Assembly (NCBI GenBank): GCA_905221605.1
Contig: CAJNDS010002119.1
Coordinates: forward strand, 184,001 to 248,000
Direction: 5' to 3'
Length of the DNA: 64,000 nucleotides
From: Symbiodinium natans
Lineage: Eukaryota; Sar; Dinophyceae; Suessiales; Symbiodiniaceae
The notes beneath the pieces are model-generated. The model saw nothing but the letters and a program-made list of their open reading frames with translations, was not told the DNA's origin and made no database searches. The translations under genes and the position numbers were made by a program. This document shows positions 44,415-55,800 of the stretch, in pieces. Positions within the stretch are counted from its first letter, which is position 1; every line of letters begins with the position of its first letter.

Positions 44415-47269
44415 ATATCTCTCTCTCACTCACAAAGAAACCACGAAAATCATCGCCCAAAACCAGCAGAGTTGCAGCATCGCCACCAGGAGCCCCGTAG
44501 CACTCGCTGAGCTCTCCTTTCCAGCAGCTCTGACCTTCCAGGTTCAGGGACTTGAGGCCTTGAGGCCCCAGTTCTCAGCCCCAGCTCCAAAACTCTCCAA
44601 CCAGCACGCCTCACCTTGAGTCCACGTATGTCCACGTCTTCCCGGCGTGCCTTGCCAAAGACTGCCGCGTCCAGTGTCTTGCGGAGGCTCAGCTCCGCAG
44701 AACCGGTTCGCCGGAGATCCTGGAAACTGGCTGAAGATGCTTCTTTTGAATTGGGAGCTCCGGGCCTTGCAGCCTACAAGCACACGTTCAGGCTTTCAGG
44801 GATTTTAAGGATTTTGTATTGGAGAATGATCAGGTTGCATTGAACCTGGGTATTCGCATAACATCTCATGCAAACCTATGGATGCAGAGATCGCATGTCA
44901 GATGCCATGGCAGATGCCAACGCAGTCCAGGAGCTTTGATTTGCAAAGGGCGTCCCGGCAACGGCAAGAAGTCCGGAGAGGCAGTGTCTTCGGAAATACA
45001 CTGGCCCCAGTCGGCTGGCAGAGCTGGTGCCCCCGGCACCATCTGAACAGCTGCTTGATTTAACCCAGAGTATGACTGCATGGGCTGAATGGGCCTTCCC
45101 CTCTTGCAACAAGGACACGTCCACCAAACTAGGGCAGAATCTGGTGCAACTCAGCGTAAGTCGTTTGTTTGCAGGTGCGGGAACTGTAGTGTACTGACTA
45201 ATCACAGGGTTGAAACCGGGCCTGGAAGTCGTCAACGAAGAGCTTGCCGAGAAATGCCCGCAGGTGCTGGAACATCGCCCGACCATCGCAGAGCGCATGG
45301 TTGGCGTTGATGACAGCGCCGCAGCAGACCTAGACTAGAGGCCTTTTGGTGGTGGCCAGGGTCGAGCGGGGTATAGAGCTTTAGGACTTTGACACGTAAT
45401 CAAACTGGAAACCAGAACCCTTGAAGCCAACAACCCTCACACGGCCAGGGCCTGCGCTTGTCCTTTTCAGCCATGCCTAGACCTGAAGTCCCGAAGCCTT
45501 TGAAGATCCCTCTGAGGCAAAGCCTGAATCCACAATTTCTTTGCAGGCCCACCTCTCCTCGGGTGAGAAGGACCAGCGCCAAGGGCCCCTGTGCTGGGCG
45601 CGGCATCTCCAGCTCCTGCCCGCTTAATGCAAACCAAGGCGCGCGCTGATGTTGTGTTGCTGCAAATGCAGTCTTCGAGGTATTACCAAATAGCACGTAA
45701 GGCTCCCCGCGTGAGCCCCCAGTTGCCTTGAGTGTCGTGAAGCCAAGTGCCACTACAAGCCCTTGTAAGCCCCCGAGCTGCCAGTTTGTATACATAACCT
45801 TGAGTGAAGAACACGTAAGCCGAGACGGTCAAGGGTTGAGGGCTCGGAAGTGGCATGGCCATTTTGAATACAAGGGTTTTGACCAACTCTCAACAAAACA
45901 AAATTGGAAATCTGCATATTACCGCTTGGTGCTCCTGCGCCAGGGCCTCTGCCAGCGTTTCGGGCATCGCGACCCTGGAAATCTCCAGGCCCAAGCCTCG
46001 GGGGGCTTTGAGAGTTCGGAAGGGGCTTTGGGGAAAACAGTCGAAACAGTCAAGCCGAGATCTCGGCTGGACGGTGACCCATCATCACAAAAGCCCAGCG
46101 TTGCAGGGTCCGTCTTCCTTGTGTTAGGGGTGGTGGCGTTCAGGTTTAGGAGGGTCTATGAGTCTGAAATCACGGGGGGATTACGCTCCGCCACTGGTTG
46201 ATCGAGCCCTCATCCCAAACTTTCTAGACCCTAATTGTGACACGCTCAACCCGCTCAACAAGGAGAGACTTCATGGAGCGAGGGCCTCTAACAGTCGAGC
46301 TCTACACCCACCCCATAAATCTGAAGTAAGCTCCAACCGTTGCAGCATTTGGCCTTACACAAGCTTCAAGCTGGGAGCTCATGCTCTCACTTCGGCCCAA
46401 GTACAAGATGTGCAAAGGCGCTCCGGTTATGACCGCCACCGCCTCCAGCAAGGCTGCCTGCGCCTTCCTGCGCGGAGGCAGTGGTTTAGGAAGTCACACC
46501 ATCTCTTGACAGGTGAACCACTTAGTGTCGAAGTACATATGTAGTGCCGATTCCTCGATCAAACATCCTGGAGGTTCAGGGAAGCTTCGGTGCACGCGAA
46601 TTCCTCGAAGCTTGGGCTCTGGGGCTGCAGTACTGTGGGCGAAATGTCTCAGAAGATATGCTCGCGTTGCCTGTTCCTAGGCTCTTTGCCCCGGAACCCT
46701 CAAGCCCCAAAGGCCCGAAGCGCCAAACGCAACAAACGCTCCCGACATCCACCGGCGGAAGGGCCACAGCAGCAGCGAAGCGGATGTTGGCGCCGACGAA
46801 GATTTCTTCCATGGCATTGCACTGACGCTGCATGGCTCCCCGGGGTATCGGGGAGAACCACGGATCTTTGGAAGGCCTTCCCAACAGTGCCAGAGGCCTC
46901 CTACAGCACTACTGCTGCGAATTCCTGATGGGACCTTGACAACGACGGCTACTACCAAAGCGGCCCATCTACCTGCTACTCTCTGATTCAAGGCTGTGTG
47001 TCCTCTGATTTTTTCTGATTCCCTCTTGCTGCACTGCGCGGTTGCTCTGCCTTTAAAACTTTAAGACGACCTTACCGCCTCTCTGTGCAAGGCCTGCTCG
47101 ATGCTGTGAGGGACCGTTGAGCGATGATACGTCCGAGTCGTATGTGGCTGGATGAGCCGGGCTGCTGGGGTTCTCCGTTCAGCTGTGAAGATACACATAG
47201 TGTGTATATATATATATATATTATGATTAAATAAGAATTATACATATATGTATATATGCATATATACAG

Positions 47270-47312
<43 letters not shown>

Positions 47313-49680
47313 GTCAGTCTTCAGAGAACCTTGACAACGTGTCCCTCTTAGTGGGGCTTGGACCCCAGGCTTCGAAGCGAAGACTTCACTGAACACTCTT
47401 CAATTGCCAAGGCTCGGTGAGCTAGACAAAAGAAGCTCTAACCCGATTTTAAGGATGGGTTGCACGGGCTTAGCAGAGGAGCGGTGATTCAACCACTTGG
47501 GAAGGTTTCCTAAAGCTCAAACTTGTTTTTTGCAAAGACCCGGCTACAGGCGCAGAAGGGCATCTGATGTTTAGAGTCGGGAACACTGGCAGGGTCTTGT
47601 AGGGGGGTTTCTGGTAGGCTTTGGGGCCTTGGGAGGTGAACTGCCCGTCCTCGCCGTAAGTTCAGCTGCGGCGCCCGGAGGGCTGGTGGCAGCAGCGCCG
47701 TATCAGCCTTCATCGGCTAACACGGTCTTTGAATGATCCAGGACTTCAGGGTTGCTTTACGGACTTTAAGGCGCGCGCTGAGGGCTTTTGCAGAACTCCA
47801 TACTTACTTAGTCACTTCCTTCCAGGATCCTGCCTTGTGGGCAGTACGAGGATCGGTGAGGCTAGGCATTCCCAACCCCCATAACGCGGGGCAGCTCTGG
47901 GCCACCGACAGCAGTGCTGGCCGGAGGCAGACCTCTACTGTAGGTTTCAGGGGGGGGGGCTTCGGTGCTTTTTGTTTTGGTTATGTCAGGGGGCACAGAT
48001 CCCTTGATTACATGCCGGCGCAGTGGGGAGGAAGGCTTCTGAAACTACGACGAGTCTGAGGGACTTGATTCTGGACTGCAGCCGCGACACTCAGCTTAGC
48101 GAATGTGGCAGCCATGGCTCCTAAATGGGAAGCTGCCTTTGACGTGACTTTGAAGACCTTTGAAGCAGGGTACCGTTGTTGAAACAAGGCTGTCTTGCGA
48201 GATCCTAAGACGCCTGAGTAGCCTTTCCCAACAGTCCGAATCCATCCACCCCAAGACCCACACTAGGCTTGGAAGATCGGACCTCCAATCAGCCGGTTTC
48301 ATGTAAGAAAGGTGCACAGCTGCAGCCGAAAATAAGGCATTTATGCCTGTTTGGCGGGCTTGCCATGGTACAAGTGAAACTTCCGGAGCCCCGAATGAGG
48401 ATCTTCTGGCAAGCGCGATGCGCAGGAATGTTGCCACAAGGGCGTCTTTGGGCTCCTAAACTTGCTGGGTCCCGGTTCCCTGCTGAACCCGGAGCAAAGA
48501 CCTGCAACAACATGAAGCCTCAAGCTCGTTGCGCACCGGGGTTACGTCCAAAACCCTTCGGCAGCAAAGGGCTAGCGGCTAGGGGCCAAACCCACAACTC
48601 CACATCCCAAGCTGCGTTTTGACTCTTTGTCCGAAAGCCACCTGCAAGCTTGCTACTTGCCTGCCGAAGAGAGCTCAGGGCAAATGGGTTGCAATCGCTG
48701 AAGGCTTGTCTTGGTGTTATGCCTCCTGCGCAGCCCCTTTTGCCAACGCACCTCCCTCCTTCCTGGCTCTAACGGTGGTGCCAGGGCCTTCGGCCCCTTG
48801 GGGAGCTGTTAATCGATGCCTTGCCCCAAAAGGGTTGGGCCGGGTGATTCAGAATCTTGGAGTGTCTCGTACAGTAGGTGAGAACAGAATGGAATACGCG
48901 GAGTACACGGTTCAGGGACTTGGGGTGGACGGCGGCGCTCTTCGTCCACGCCAGGCAAGAATGAGCACAGACCAGAGGCAAAATGACAAATTCAACCCGG
49001 AACCGAGGACCTATTGAAGCCCTGTGACACCAGAACCTAAGCGAAAATTCGTTGACCTAGAGCCCGGTCGGTCGTGGTGGGGGGTGTTTGCTTCTTTGCT
49101 TCCCCTTCTTTGGTAAACAATTGGGAGGCGCCCTCTGTCAAGGCGCCAGGTGCAACGGAAAACGAGTGCCGCAAGCGGCAGAACTCAGCGTCGGCGTTCC
49201 TCTTGAATCGTGGCAGCGATGTGGGGGGGGGGGGGTGGTTCATGTGGTTCGGAGCTTGCTTCTGCTTGTCTTCCGTCTTCAAGGCGAAAAAAAGCTCAAG
49301 GAGCTCCTGAGCCCCAAACACCAACTCAGACAGAGTCTCAGCAAGCCTCTGGAACCATCCCGAAGCCCGCGGGAAAAACAAATTCATCTCAACTCAAGTA
49401 CCCTACAATCCCCACAATCCCTGAAGCAAGCTGAGCACATGGGATTGGGATTCTTAAGGGGCCACGTCCACGAAACGCCAGGCGCGCAAGAGTTTTGTGA
49501 GGACTGGTTCAGGCTTTAGTTATTATTTTTAAACATGCCTTGGGCACTGAGGTTGGCTTCATGGGAAGTGTTGGGAGACACGTCTACCTCTCGGCACATG
49601 CGCCAAAGGAGCGACGAGCAGGCTCGGTCGGCGAGGTATGCCTGTACAGCATCTTCGCCATGCAAAACTAAGCGGGCCAT
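41711..49680 (-). CDS. HxxxDG acyltransferase (condensation / alcohol acyltransferase-like)
   Basis: Probably transfers an acyl group from CoA or a carrier to an alcohol or amine; substrate unknown. Exons with good edges: 49680-49588 (ATG start, MARLVLHGEDAV...), 49205-~49139, 46827-46753, 45329-45222, 45042-~44955, 44719-44615, 43760-43686, 43190-43111, 42633-42516, 41791-41711 (stop TAG). The 45.3 kb exon contains AVINANHALCDGRAMFQHLR, a clear HxxxDG active site. 43.7 kb carries VAVEVLVDLRPLIES, matching the DLRP strand seen after the active site in this superfamily. 43.2 kb carries LLSLAQAATEELLS, the helix typical of the C-terminal half. The last three exons join in phase (CG+G, then phase 0) and end in LDWGLAQLTSLAK. 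Several exons between 49.1 and 46.8 kb and between 46.7 and 45.3 kb are still missing. Superfamily likely, exact family not. Confidence 0.65.
44017..44046. repeat. (CT)n microsatellites flanking the pentanucleotide array
   Basis: CT runs at 44,017-44,046, around 44,126-44,145 and 44,376-44,413, plus a CTT run at about 43,953-43,988; all in the acyltransferase intron between 44,615 and 43,760. Confidence 0.9.
44202..44320. repeat. compound (CCCTT)n-(CCCGT)n array
   Basis: About 13 units of CCCTT switch abruptly at about 44,271 to about 10 units of CCCGT. Intron of the acyltransferase gene. Confidence 0.95.
47208..47310. repeat. (TA)n and (GA)n microsatellites
   Basis: TATATA at about 47,208-47,222 and again near 47,245-47,268, then about 18 GA units at 47,274-47,310, in an intron of the acyltransferase gene. 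Confidence 0.9.
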
Positions 49681-49692
49681 GGGCCAAGCGAT

Positions 49693-49695
49693 CCT
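49693..49695 (-). promoter_or_regulatory. candidate trans-splice acceptor of the acyltransferase gene
   Basis: A pyrimidine-rich stretch ends in CAG, then 13 nt of leader precede ATG at 49,680. The upstream kinase stop lies only about 115 nt away, so there is no room for an ordinary promoter; a polycistronic transcript resolved by spliced-leader addition is the simplest reading. No leader remnant is seen in the genomic sequence, as expected for trans-splicing. Confidence 0.4.
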
Positions 49696-49809
49696 GGGTG
49701 ATGAAACAGAGGCACAGGGTGAGTGCTGAGTGAGAACTGCAATGGAAGCTCACGATTTCCGCATCATCTGCACGAACCTCAGCTCATTGCAAAACAGCAG
49801 CTCGAAGAT

Positions 49810-52800
49810 TTACATCAGGTCATGGGGCCGTGGGAGCATGCGTAGCAGACGCAAACCCCGGTCCCATTCTCCCAACTCGCGCTCGGCGATGGCGGTGCGT
49901 GGCTGGAGTCTAGAGGGTTTTCACCTACCCTAGGCCCTTCTTAGAAACCTGTCGACCCTGACATATGAAAGGAAAAAAGGGGGCCCGGGCTCTTCGAACT
50001 CGATCACTCCCGAGCCGTCCTCGTCAACCTCCCTGAAGATCTCAGCGGCCTCTGCTATTCTTGCTTCGGGGCTGAGGCTTCGACCCCTCGCATGCAGCAG
50101 GTAAGGTTCGACGGTCTGAGGTTTCAGGGCTTTGTGGGGGGGTTTTTTTCCGGTTCCTGGGGCATGTCTTCTTTTTTGGCCACCCGCCTGGTTGGGGTCG
50201 TGGACGTTGCTGCGGCTATTCAGGGGCTTCCAAAGCTTCCGCAGAACGTCCGATTGAAAGAATAGGTTCAATAGGTCGAGCCCTTAGCCAGAAGTAAGTG
50301 CTGGAACATGCTGAAGCCGTCGGAGCGAGCTGCCAGAAACAACAACAAAAGCCAAGGTCCGAAGGCTCAGCCGGAACATTCTAGACATGTCTTGGCTGCT
50401 GGTTCCACCCACACTTGTTCACGACAATGCGGGTCACCCACATCACCCACAATCTAGAGAAAGCTATCCCCTGAGCTGCCCGCCAGCTGCTTGGAATTGA
50501 CAAGGGCTCCGACACCTGGGCGCGAACTTTGGGGCTTAGGGTATACGATGTCTATCACTGAAGGAGGCTATCTGCAGCTTTGGTGGATGCGTCTCAGCTC
50601 GCGGCTGTCATCTTCCAGGACTTGCTTTAACTCGTCCATGCAGATCTTGCCTGACAGGCGGTTGGGCACTTTCGGGTCCAGGGTCATGGATTCGACCGAT
50701 GCCAAAGCGGTTCCGGTTGCAGAGTTTATCTGGCAGGGAGATTCGGCTCCCAGCTTTGGGGGCTTTGAGTGGAGAGGGCCCTTCAAGAAAAGGAAGCGCG
50801 CCGTCCCCATTCTTGTCGAAGACGCAGAAGGCGGACCAAAGCGCATCCTCCTGAAGATACATCCTGGCTTCTGACTTCCGCTGGTCTTTGGGAGGGGGGT
50901 GGGGCGGTGGAGGGGTGAGGTAGGGTTTCCTACTACATGAACAAACAGGGAGCAGAGAATCGTGAATCGGCGTGCTGCCAGCTCGTTGCAGGGGCTCGGG
51001 ATGACAACCCCCCAGACCCCCAACCACCAGCAGAGGGATGACGGCCTCTTGTCCAAGGTCGCCGCCAGGAACTCCTATGGCCGGTTGCAAGGCGTTGGAG
51101 GCCACTTTCCACATCCGGCCAAAATCCTGAAACCGCAGTCCTAAAACAAGGATTCTCGAACTTCTTCGTCCTTATGGAATTCATGTCCTGAGAAGGCCTA
51201 GCGGAAACCAAACAAGGGTGTAATGAAAACCAGGCCGGAATCCGTAACAGAAACCAAGGAAAATGCCACGAAAACCAGACGCGGGCGTAACGGAAACCAG
51301 CGAACCTGTAACGGAACCCAGAAAACTGCTCGTAACAGAAACTCGCAATCCCTGAAGCCCAAACCCCTAAGCCCAATCCTGAACCCTATCTAGCCCTAGA
51401 GTATCCTAGAGCCTAAAACCGCAAACTCTGAACACTAAACCCTCATGTTTCTCAAACCTAAGCCTACTGCCTAATGTTGCACCCTTCTGTTCCGCCACCT
51501 TTGTTGGTTTTGGTTCCGTGTCTCGGTTGGTTTCCATTAATTACGGTTCCCAGTGACCGCTTCTGCCCACTGTTTCCGCACGTTACACCCCACTGGTTCC
51601 CGTTGCGCCGTTTACTGAAAGCCTACGGCGCAGACGGAAGGGTCCTTGTACTCAATGCAGCCGCTCCTCACAAACAATTCGCTTGGCTTCCACATGCTGT
51701 CTGCTCAGACGCCAGTGTGAGCTGCTTGTGCTTTGTCTTATTTGCAATGCAATCGGCTCTGGGGGCACGTCTTGTCAAACTTGGGCATAAACCAACATCA
51801 CTCGACCTTCTTGGAGTGGCTTTTGCAAGAAAATGCTCGGTCCGATTTTGGGATGGCTTGCCGACTTTTGTGGGTCTTGCATGTTGGACGGACCACTAGA
51901 CACGGCTTGTCGTCGTTTTGGGGGGCTCAGCGGCGGGGGGATTCCACGCCTCAAGCCTGAACGAAAAACCGAGAAACCTTGAAAATTCAAAAACGTTCTA
52001 GGGTCAGAGCACCAGTGCTGACAAGCCTTGGGGCTGTGCGTGACAAACACAGTCAGAAGCAACAGTGCCCTAAGCAACTCATGCCAAACGACTTTGGAGA
52101 CTCGCAGCGCACGTTTGTCCTTCCGAAAAAACACCAAAGAAAAAATGTACTTCCTTGGTTTACCGTTGCAATTTGGGGATGCGAAACCGGCAACCCTAAA
52201 CCAAAGAAAGCCCAAACGGTGCTTTTGGGAGCACGACCGTGGCTTCGGCAGCATGCCCTGAACCTAAGACCTAAGAGATGTGGCAAGCTTGCGGTCCCGT
52301 CGGTGTCGACGCTGTTCAAGATGCCCTGCCTCGGTTGGCAAATTTGAGCCCGAGAACGTGCGCCTACATGGTTTCGGATCGCGTGCAGGGCTCTGCATGC
52401 CAGACGAGCTTGCTCGCGTAGATTGTGGCTTCTCTTGTTCGCTGAGGGCTCCTACATGCCCTTACCTGCCTCGAAGCTGTCAACACGGCAGGAAACCCCA
52501 GCAGGCTGAGGCCCGTACATGTCGGCTGGGTTCATTCCAGCCGCCTTCAGGCCATCACCTGAGGCTGCTGAGCCAAAACGGGAAGGCCTCAAAAGCTTTG
52601 AAGGTCGTGGGGGACCTTCCTTAGGCTCAAACACACGTGGCGCTCAGGGCTTAAGAGCGATTTGTGGATGCTGGAAGGCGGGAGAGGGCGGGAGAGGGCG
52701 GGAGAGGGCGAGGGTGCTTCGTGCCTTGCTTCAGGGATCTTCAGGGCTTCGGGCTTCCTCTGCCCAAGTGGCTAATTTCCTTAATGCTCAGCATTCCATC

Positions 52801-55800
52801 GCCGTTCTGGTCCAGCGCCAGGAACCTTGCCAGGGAGACGTAGTTTCACGTTGCAACCCAGGTCTGCACAGTCCAGGCCAGGGGCTTGGGATGCTTCATC
52901 TGCCTCCCCCTGACAGGGCCCCGAAGCCCTCTTTTCGCACTGAGGCCAGCGCTGATTCCGCAGGTTCTGGATCTTATCCTCGCTCAGCTGCGTCCTTGTC
53001 TCTTTCCAGTCTGTGGAGGGGGAGAAGCTCAGACAGGCTAAGTGGTGGAGGCATCCAACACCCAGATTCCAGGGCCTTGTTTAGGTCTCCGGTCCACGAA
53101 TAATTCCCTACAGAACCAAGCTCAGCTGCAGTGCTAAGGTGCTTCAGGCTAAAGGCCTTCGACATCGGGTTGGACGGAGGAACCAAACCCAACCCGAAGA
53201 TCAAAAACGAACACGAAATACTTTTGTAGGCCGCCAGGCCCGTTGTTTGAGCTGGGCCCCCGGCGCAATGACCTGCAATGCTGCTTTCCTCGAAAAGCGC
53301 TGGGTTTGGCCAGGTTTGGGAAGCTTCAACTAAGGAAATAAAGGGCGTGGCTTTAGGCCGTACATCTTCCAGCTGCCCGGATTCCTAGACTTAAAATAAA
53401 AGCTTCTTTGCCTGCCAGAGATTGGAAATCTGCAAAATATGTTCTTGGTCATGTTCCTCTTCACTCTTCACCTTCATATTCATTTGTCTTGTTCCCCTTA
53501 TATTACATCATCATGTTACTCTTCATGTCTTCTTGGGTGGCCCCTATGCCCTATGTTCCCATCATCACGTTCTTCCCCATTCTGATCTTCATTTTTCTTC
53601 ATTGGCACCTCCCTCTCTTTCCCATCATCATTTTCCTCTTCACTTCAATCTTCACGTTTTCCTTTACCCGCTCACTTCCACCATCATTTTCGTCCTCTTT
53701 TCAAATCAGTTTTTCTTCATTCGTATCTTGCAAGATCTGGTTCCACTCAGACAGATGGCGGTGCTAGATCCTGCAGCCGACCTAGCCCTGGCGCCCGAAC
53801 CCACTCAGGCCAGCTTATTTTGCCCCCACATGCTTTTCTTCATGTTCTTTTTGTCGTCATGGGCACCTCTCCAGGAGCTATTTCGGGTCTTTTTCGGAGG
53901 GCGCACTCAGTCTGGCGCTACCGTTTCAGTAGAGCAGCGGGAGCTTGTGGCGGTTGCCCGCTTGTCTCGATTTCCTACTCGGTTGTTACAGAGAAGGCAG
54001 GGAGTGACAGAGCCTCTGAACCTCAAGTTCTGTTTTGCTTGCCCGGTGAAGGAGCGGGGTCGGCCACATGGAAGGGTTCTTCCTCTGGGGCCGACGCGCC
54101 GGGGGTCAGGGGGTCTCCGGGAAGGCGGGGAGGCGCCTTTCGCTCGAAGCATCTTCATTTTCTTCATGTTCCTTTCCATTTTTCCTCATGGTTTGCAATG
54201 CTATTGGGTTTCTTCGTTTCCTGCTTCATGTTTTCTTCGTTTCCCTTTCCGCGGCATCTTCATTGTCATTTCACTCTTTGCTTTTCTTCATTCTCATGTT
54301 CCCTCATCGTCTTCCTCATCATTTTCCTCATCATTTTCCACTGTGTTTTGCTCTTCAGCTTTTCTTCATTGTCATGTTCCTCTTCGTGTTCTTGTTCATG
54401 CTTTTGATTCTCCTTTCGGCGGGGGGGGGGGGGGGGGGGGGGGGGGTATCCAGGAGCGAAAGGGAAGGATTGCTACAAGAAGCAGACGTCAAGCAGTGAA
54501 CAAAGGCATAATGAAGACACAAGGCCGGACGATAAAGCTCCTCAACAGGCATATAAGATGAGAATGAAAAAGCTGAGAACACAAAACCCAATGACAAAAA
54601 CAACGAAGAAAGAACTAAGAAGTAATGAGATGGACCTGAAGAAAAATGAAGCCCAAACATCGAACGACTACACAGATGAAGACATGGAGATGAACATAAA
54701 GAATAAATGAAGATGAACATGAAGATGCACATGAAGAACAAACGAAGACATAAATCAAAAGCAGAAAACCGGACGGCGAAAAACAATGAAGAAAACATGA
54801 AGGGGAAAATGAAGCCGGAATGGCCAGCTCTAAGATTCTCGTAGTAAGCTTTTCGTAACCCAAGACAATCACGTTGAGCAGCGCCCTGGACCCTAAAGCC
54901 TTGGAAACAGCAGCAAACATTTTCTCGGAAGCCACCAAGAACCACCCCTGATTGTTCCAGGACCAGTTCGGGCCCCACTACGTAGGGATCGGCCTTTCCA
55001 TTCCGAATCTAAAGCCGGGTGAAGCTTTTCTTGTGGAGAACATCAAGTGTTGGGCTTGTGATGCGGGCGCAAGATCAGAGTCGGCTCAAGACCCTTTGAA
55101 CCCTTCTACCAGAAACCCAACATGAAACCGTAGACCGGAGCTCTCAACCAAGGAACGAAGGCCCAAGTTCCCGACTCCTCGAACCCAACAAACCCGAAAG
55201 ACTTGCAGGAGAAGGTGCTTGAAGTGGTTGGTGGAATTAAACTTCTGGAGGTTGCTGACCTGAGGGTTCTTCTTCCATTCAGGACTCAGGGGTTGGCGGA
55301 TTCCTGTGGGGGTTTTTGCTTTGGGGCTCCTGGGGCTCCTGGGACTCCTGGGGCTCCTCTGGCCCAAGCTTGGGCCTCAAAGAGAGCCAAGCTTCAACAG
55401 GCTGAACGTCACACACCCCGCTGCTAGAATGTGGGCAGGGAAAGACTCTGGACGCTTTTTGACCTCGGGATGTGAACATGTATCATCTGAAGTCACAGAT
55501 GCACGACGCGTCCCCCGAGATCAGCTTTACGCCGCAATCGACCGTCTGGGCTCTTGGAACCGAAGCCTAACACCCCCAAACGGATCCAAACAAAGCATAT
55601 CGCAGCCAGGGCCGCAGAGGTCGTGTTCAGCGGCTCATTCTTGGCATGGGGGGCCTTCTGCTTGATCCATATATGGTTCAAGGCCTGAGCTGTCGTGTCG
55701 GGCTTCAGATACAGAGCTTTAGCATGCGGGACTCATGGAGACCTGGGTGTTGAAGGAAAAGGCTACCAACACTCTGTAGAGCAGTCCTGAACCCTGAAAC

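Larger units (their letters stand above)
49810..52994 (-). other. CDPK calmodulin-like domain, four EF-hands
   Basis: Exons read TQLSEDKIQNLR, EF1 loop DQNGDGMLSIKE (52.8 kb), SDGLKAAGMNPADM, EF2 beginning VDTDGTA (52.3 kb; rest of the loop in an exon not located) followed by EFLAATLDKR (51.06 kb), EF3 loop DKNGDGKICMDE assembled across the junction 50,802/50,650, and EF4 loop DEDGSGVIEFEE (50.0 kb). Loop positions 1, 3, 5 and 12 carry Asp/Asn/Ser and Glu in EF1, EF3 and EF4, so these should bind Ca2+; EF2 cannot be judged. The last exon, about 32 codons rich in Arg and Leu, ends at TAA 49,810-49,812 and has no family match I know. Confidence 0.85.

Noticed and set aside
43911-44510. Long open frames on both strands (Leu/Ser or Glu/Arg repeats)
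   Set aside because: Translations of CT and CCCTT microsatellites that lack stops in any frame.
53422-54561. 379-codon open frame on the plus strand, Phe/Ser/Leu-rich
   Set aside because: It is a translation of the CTTCAT/poly-G repeat in a kinase intron; no domain, no start context, opposite strand to all genes.
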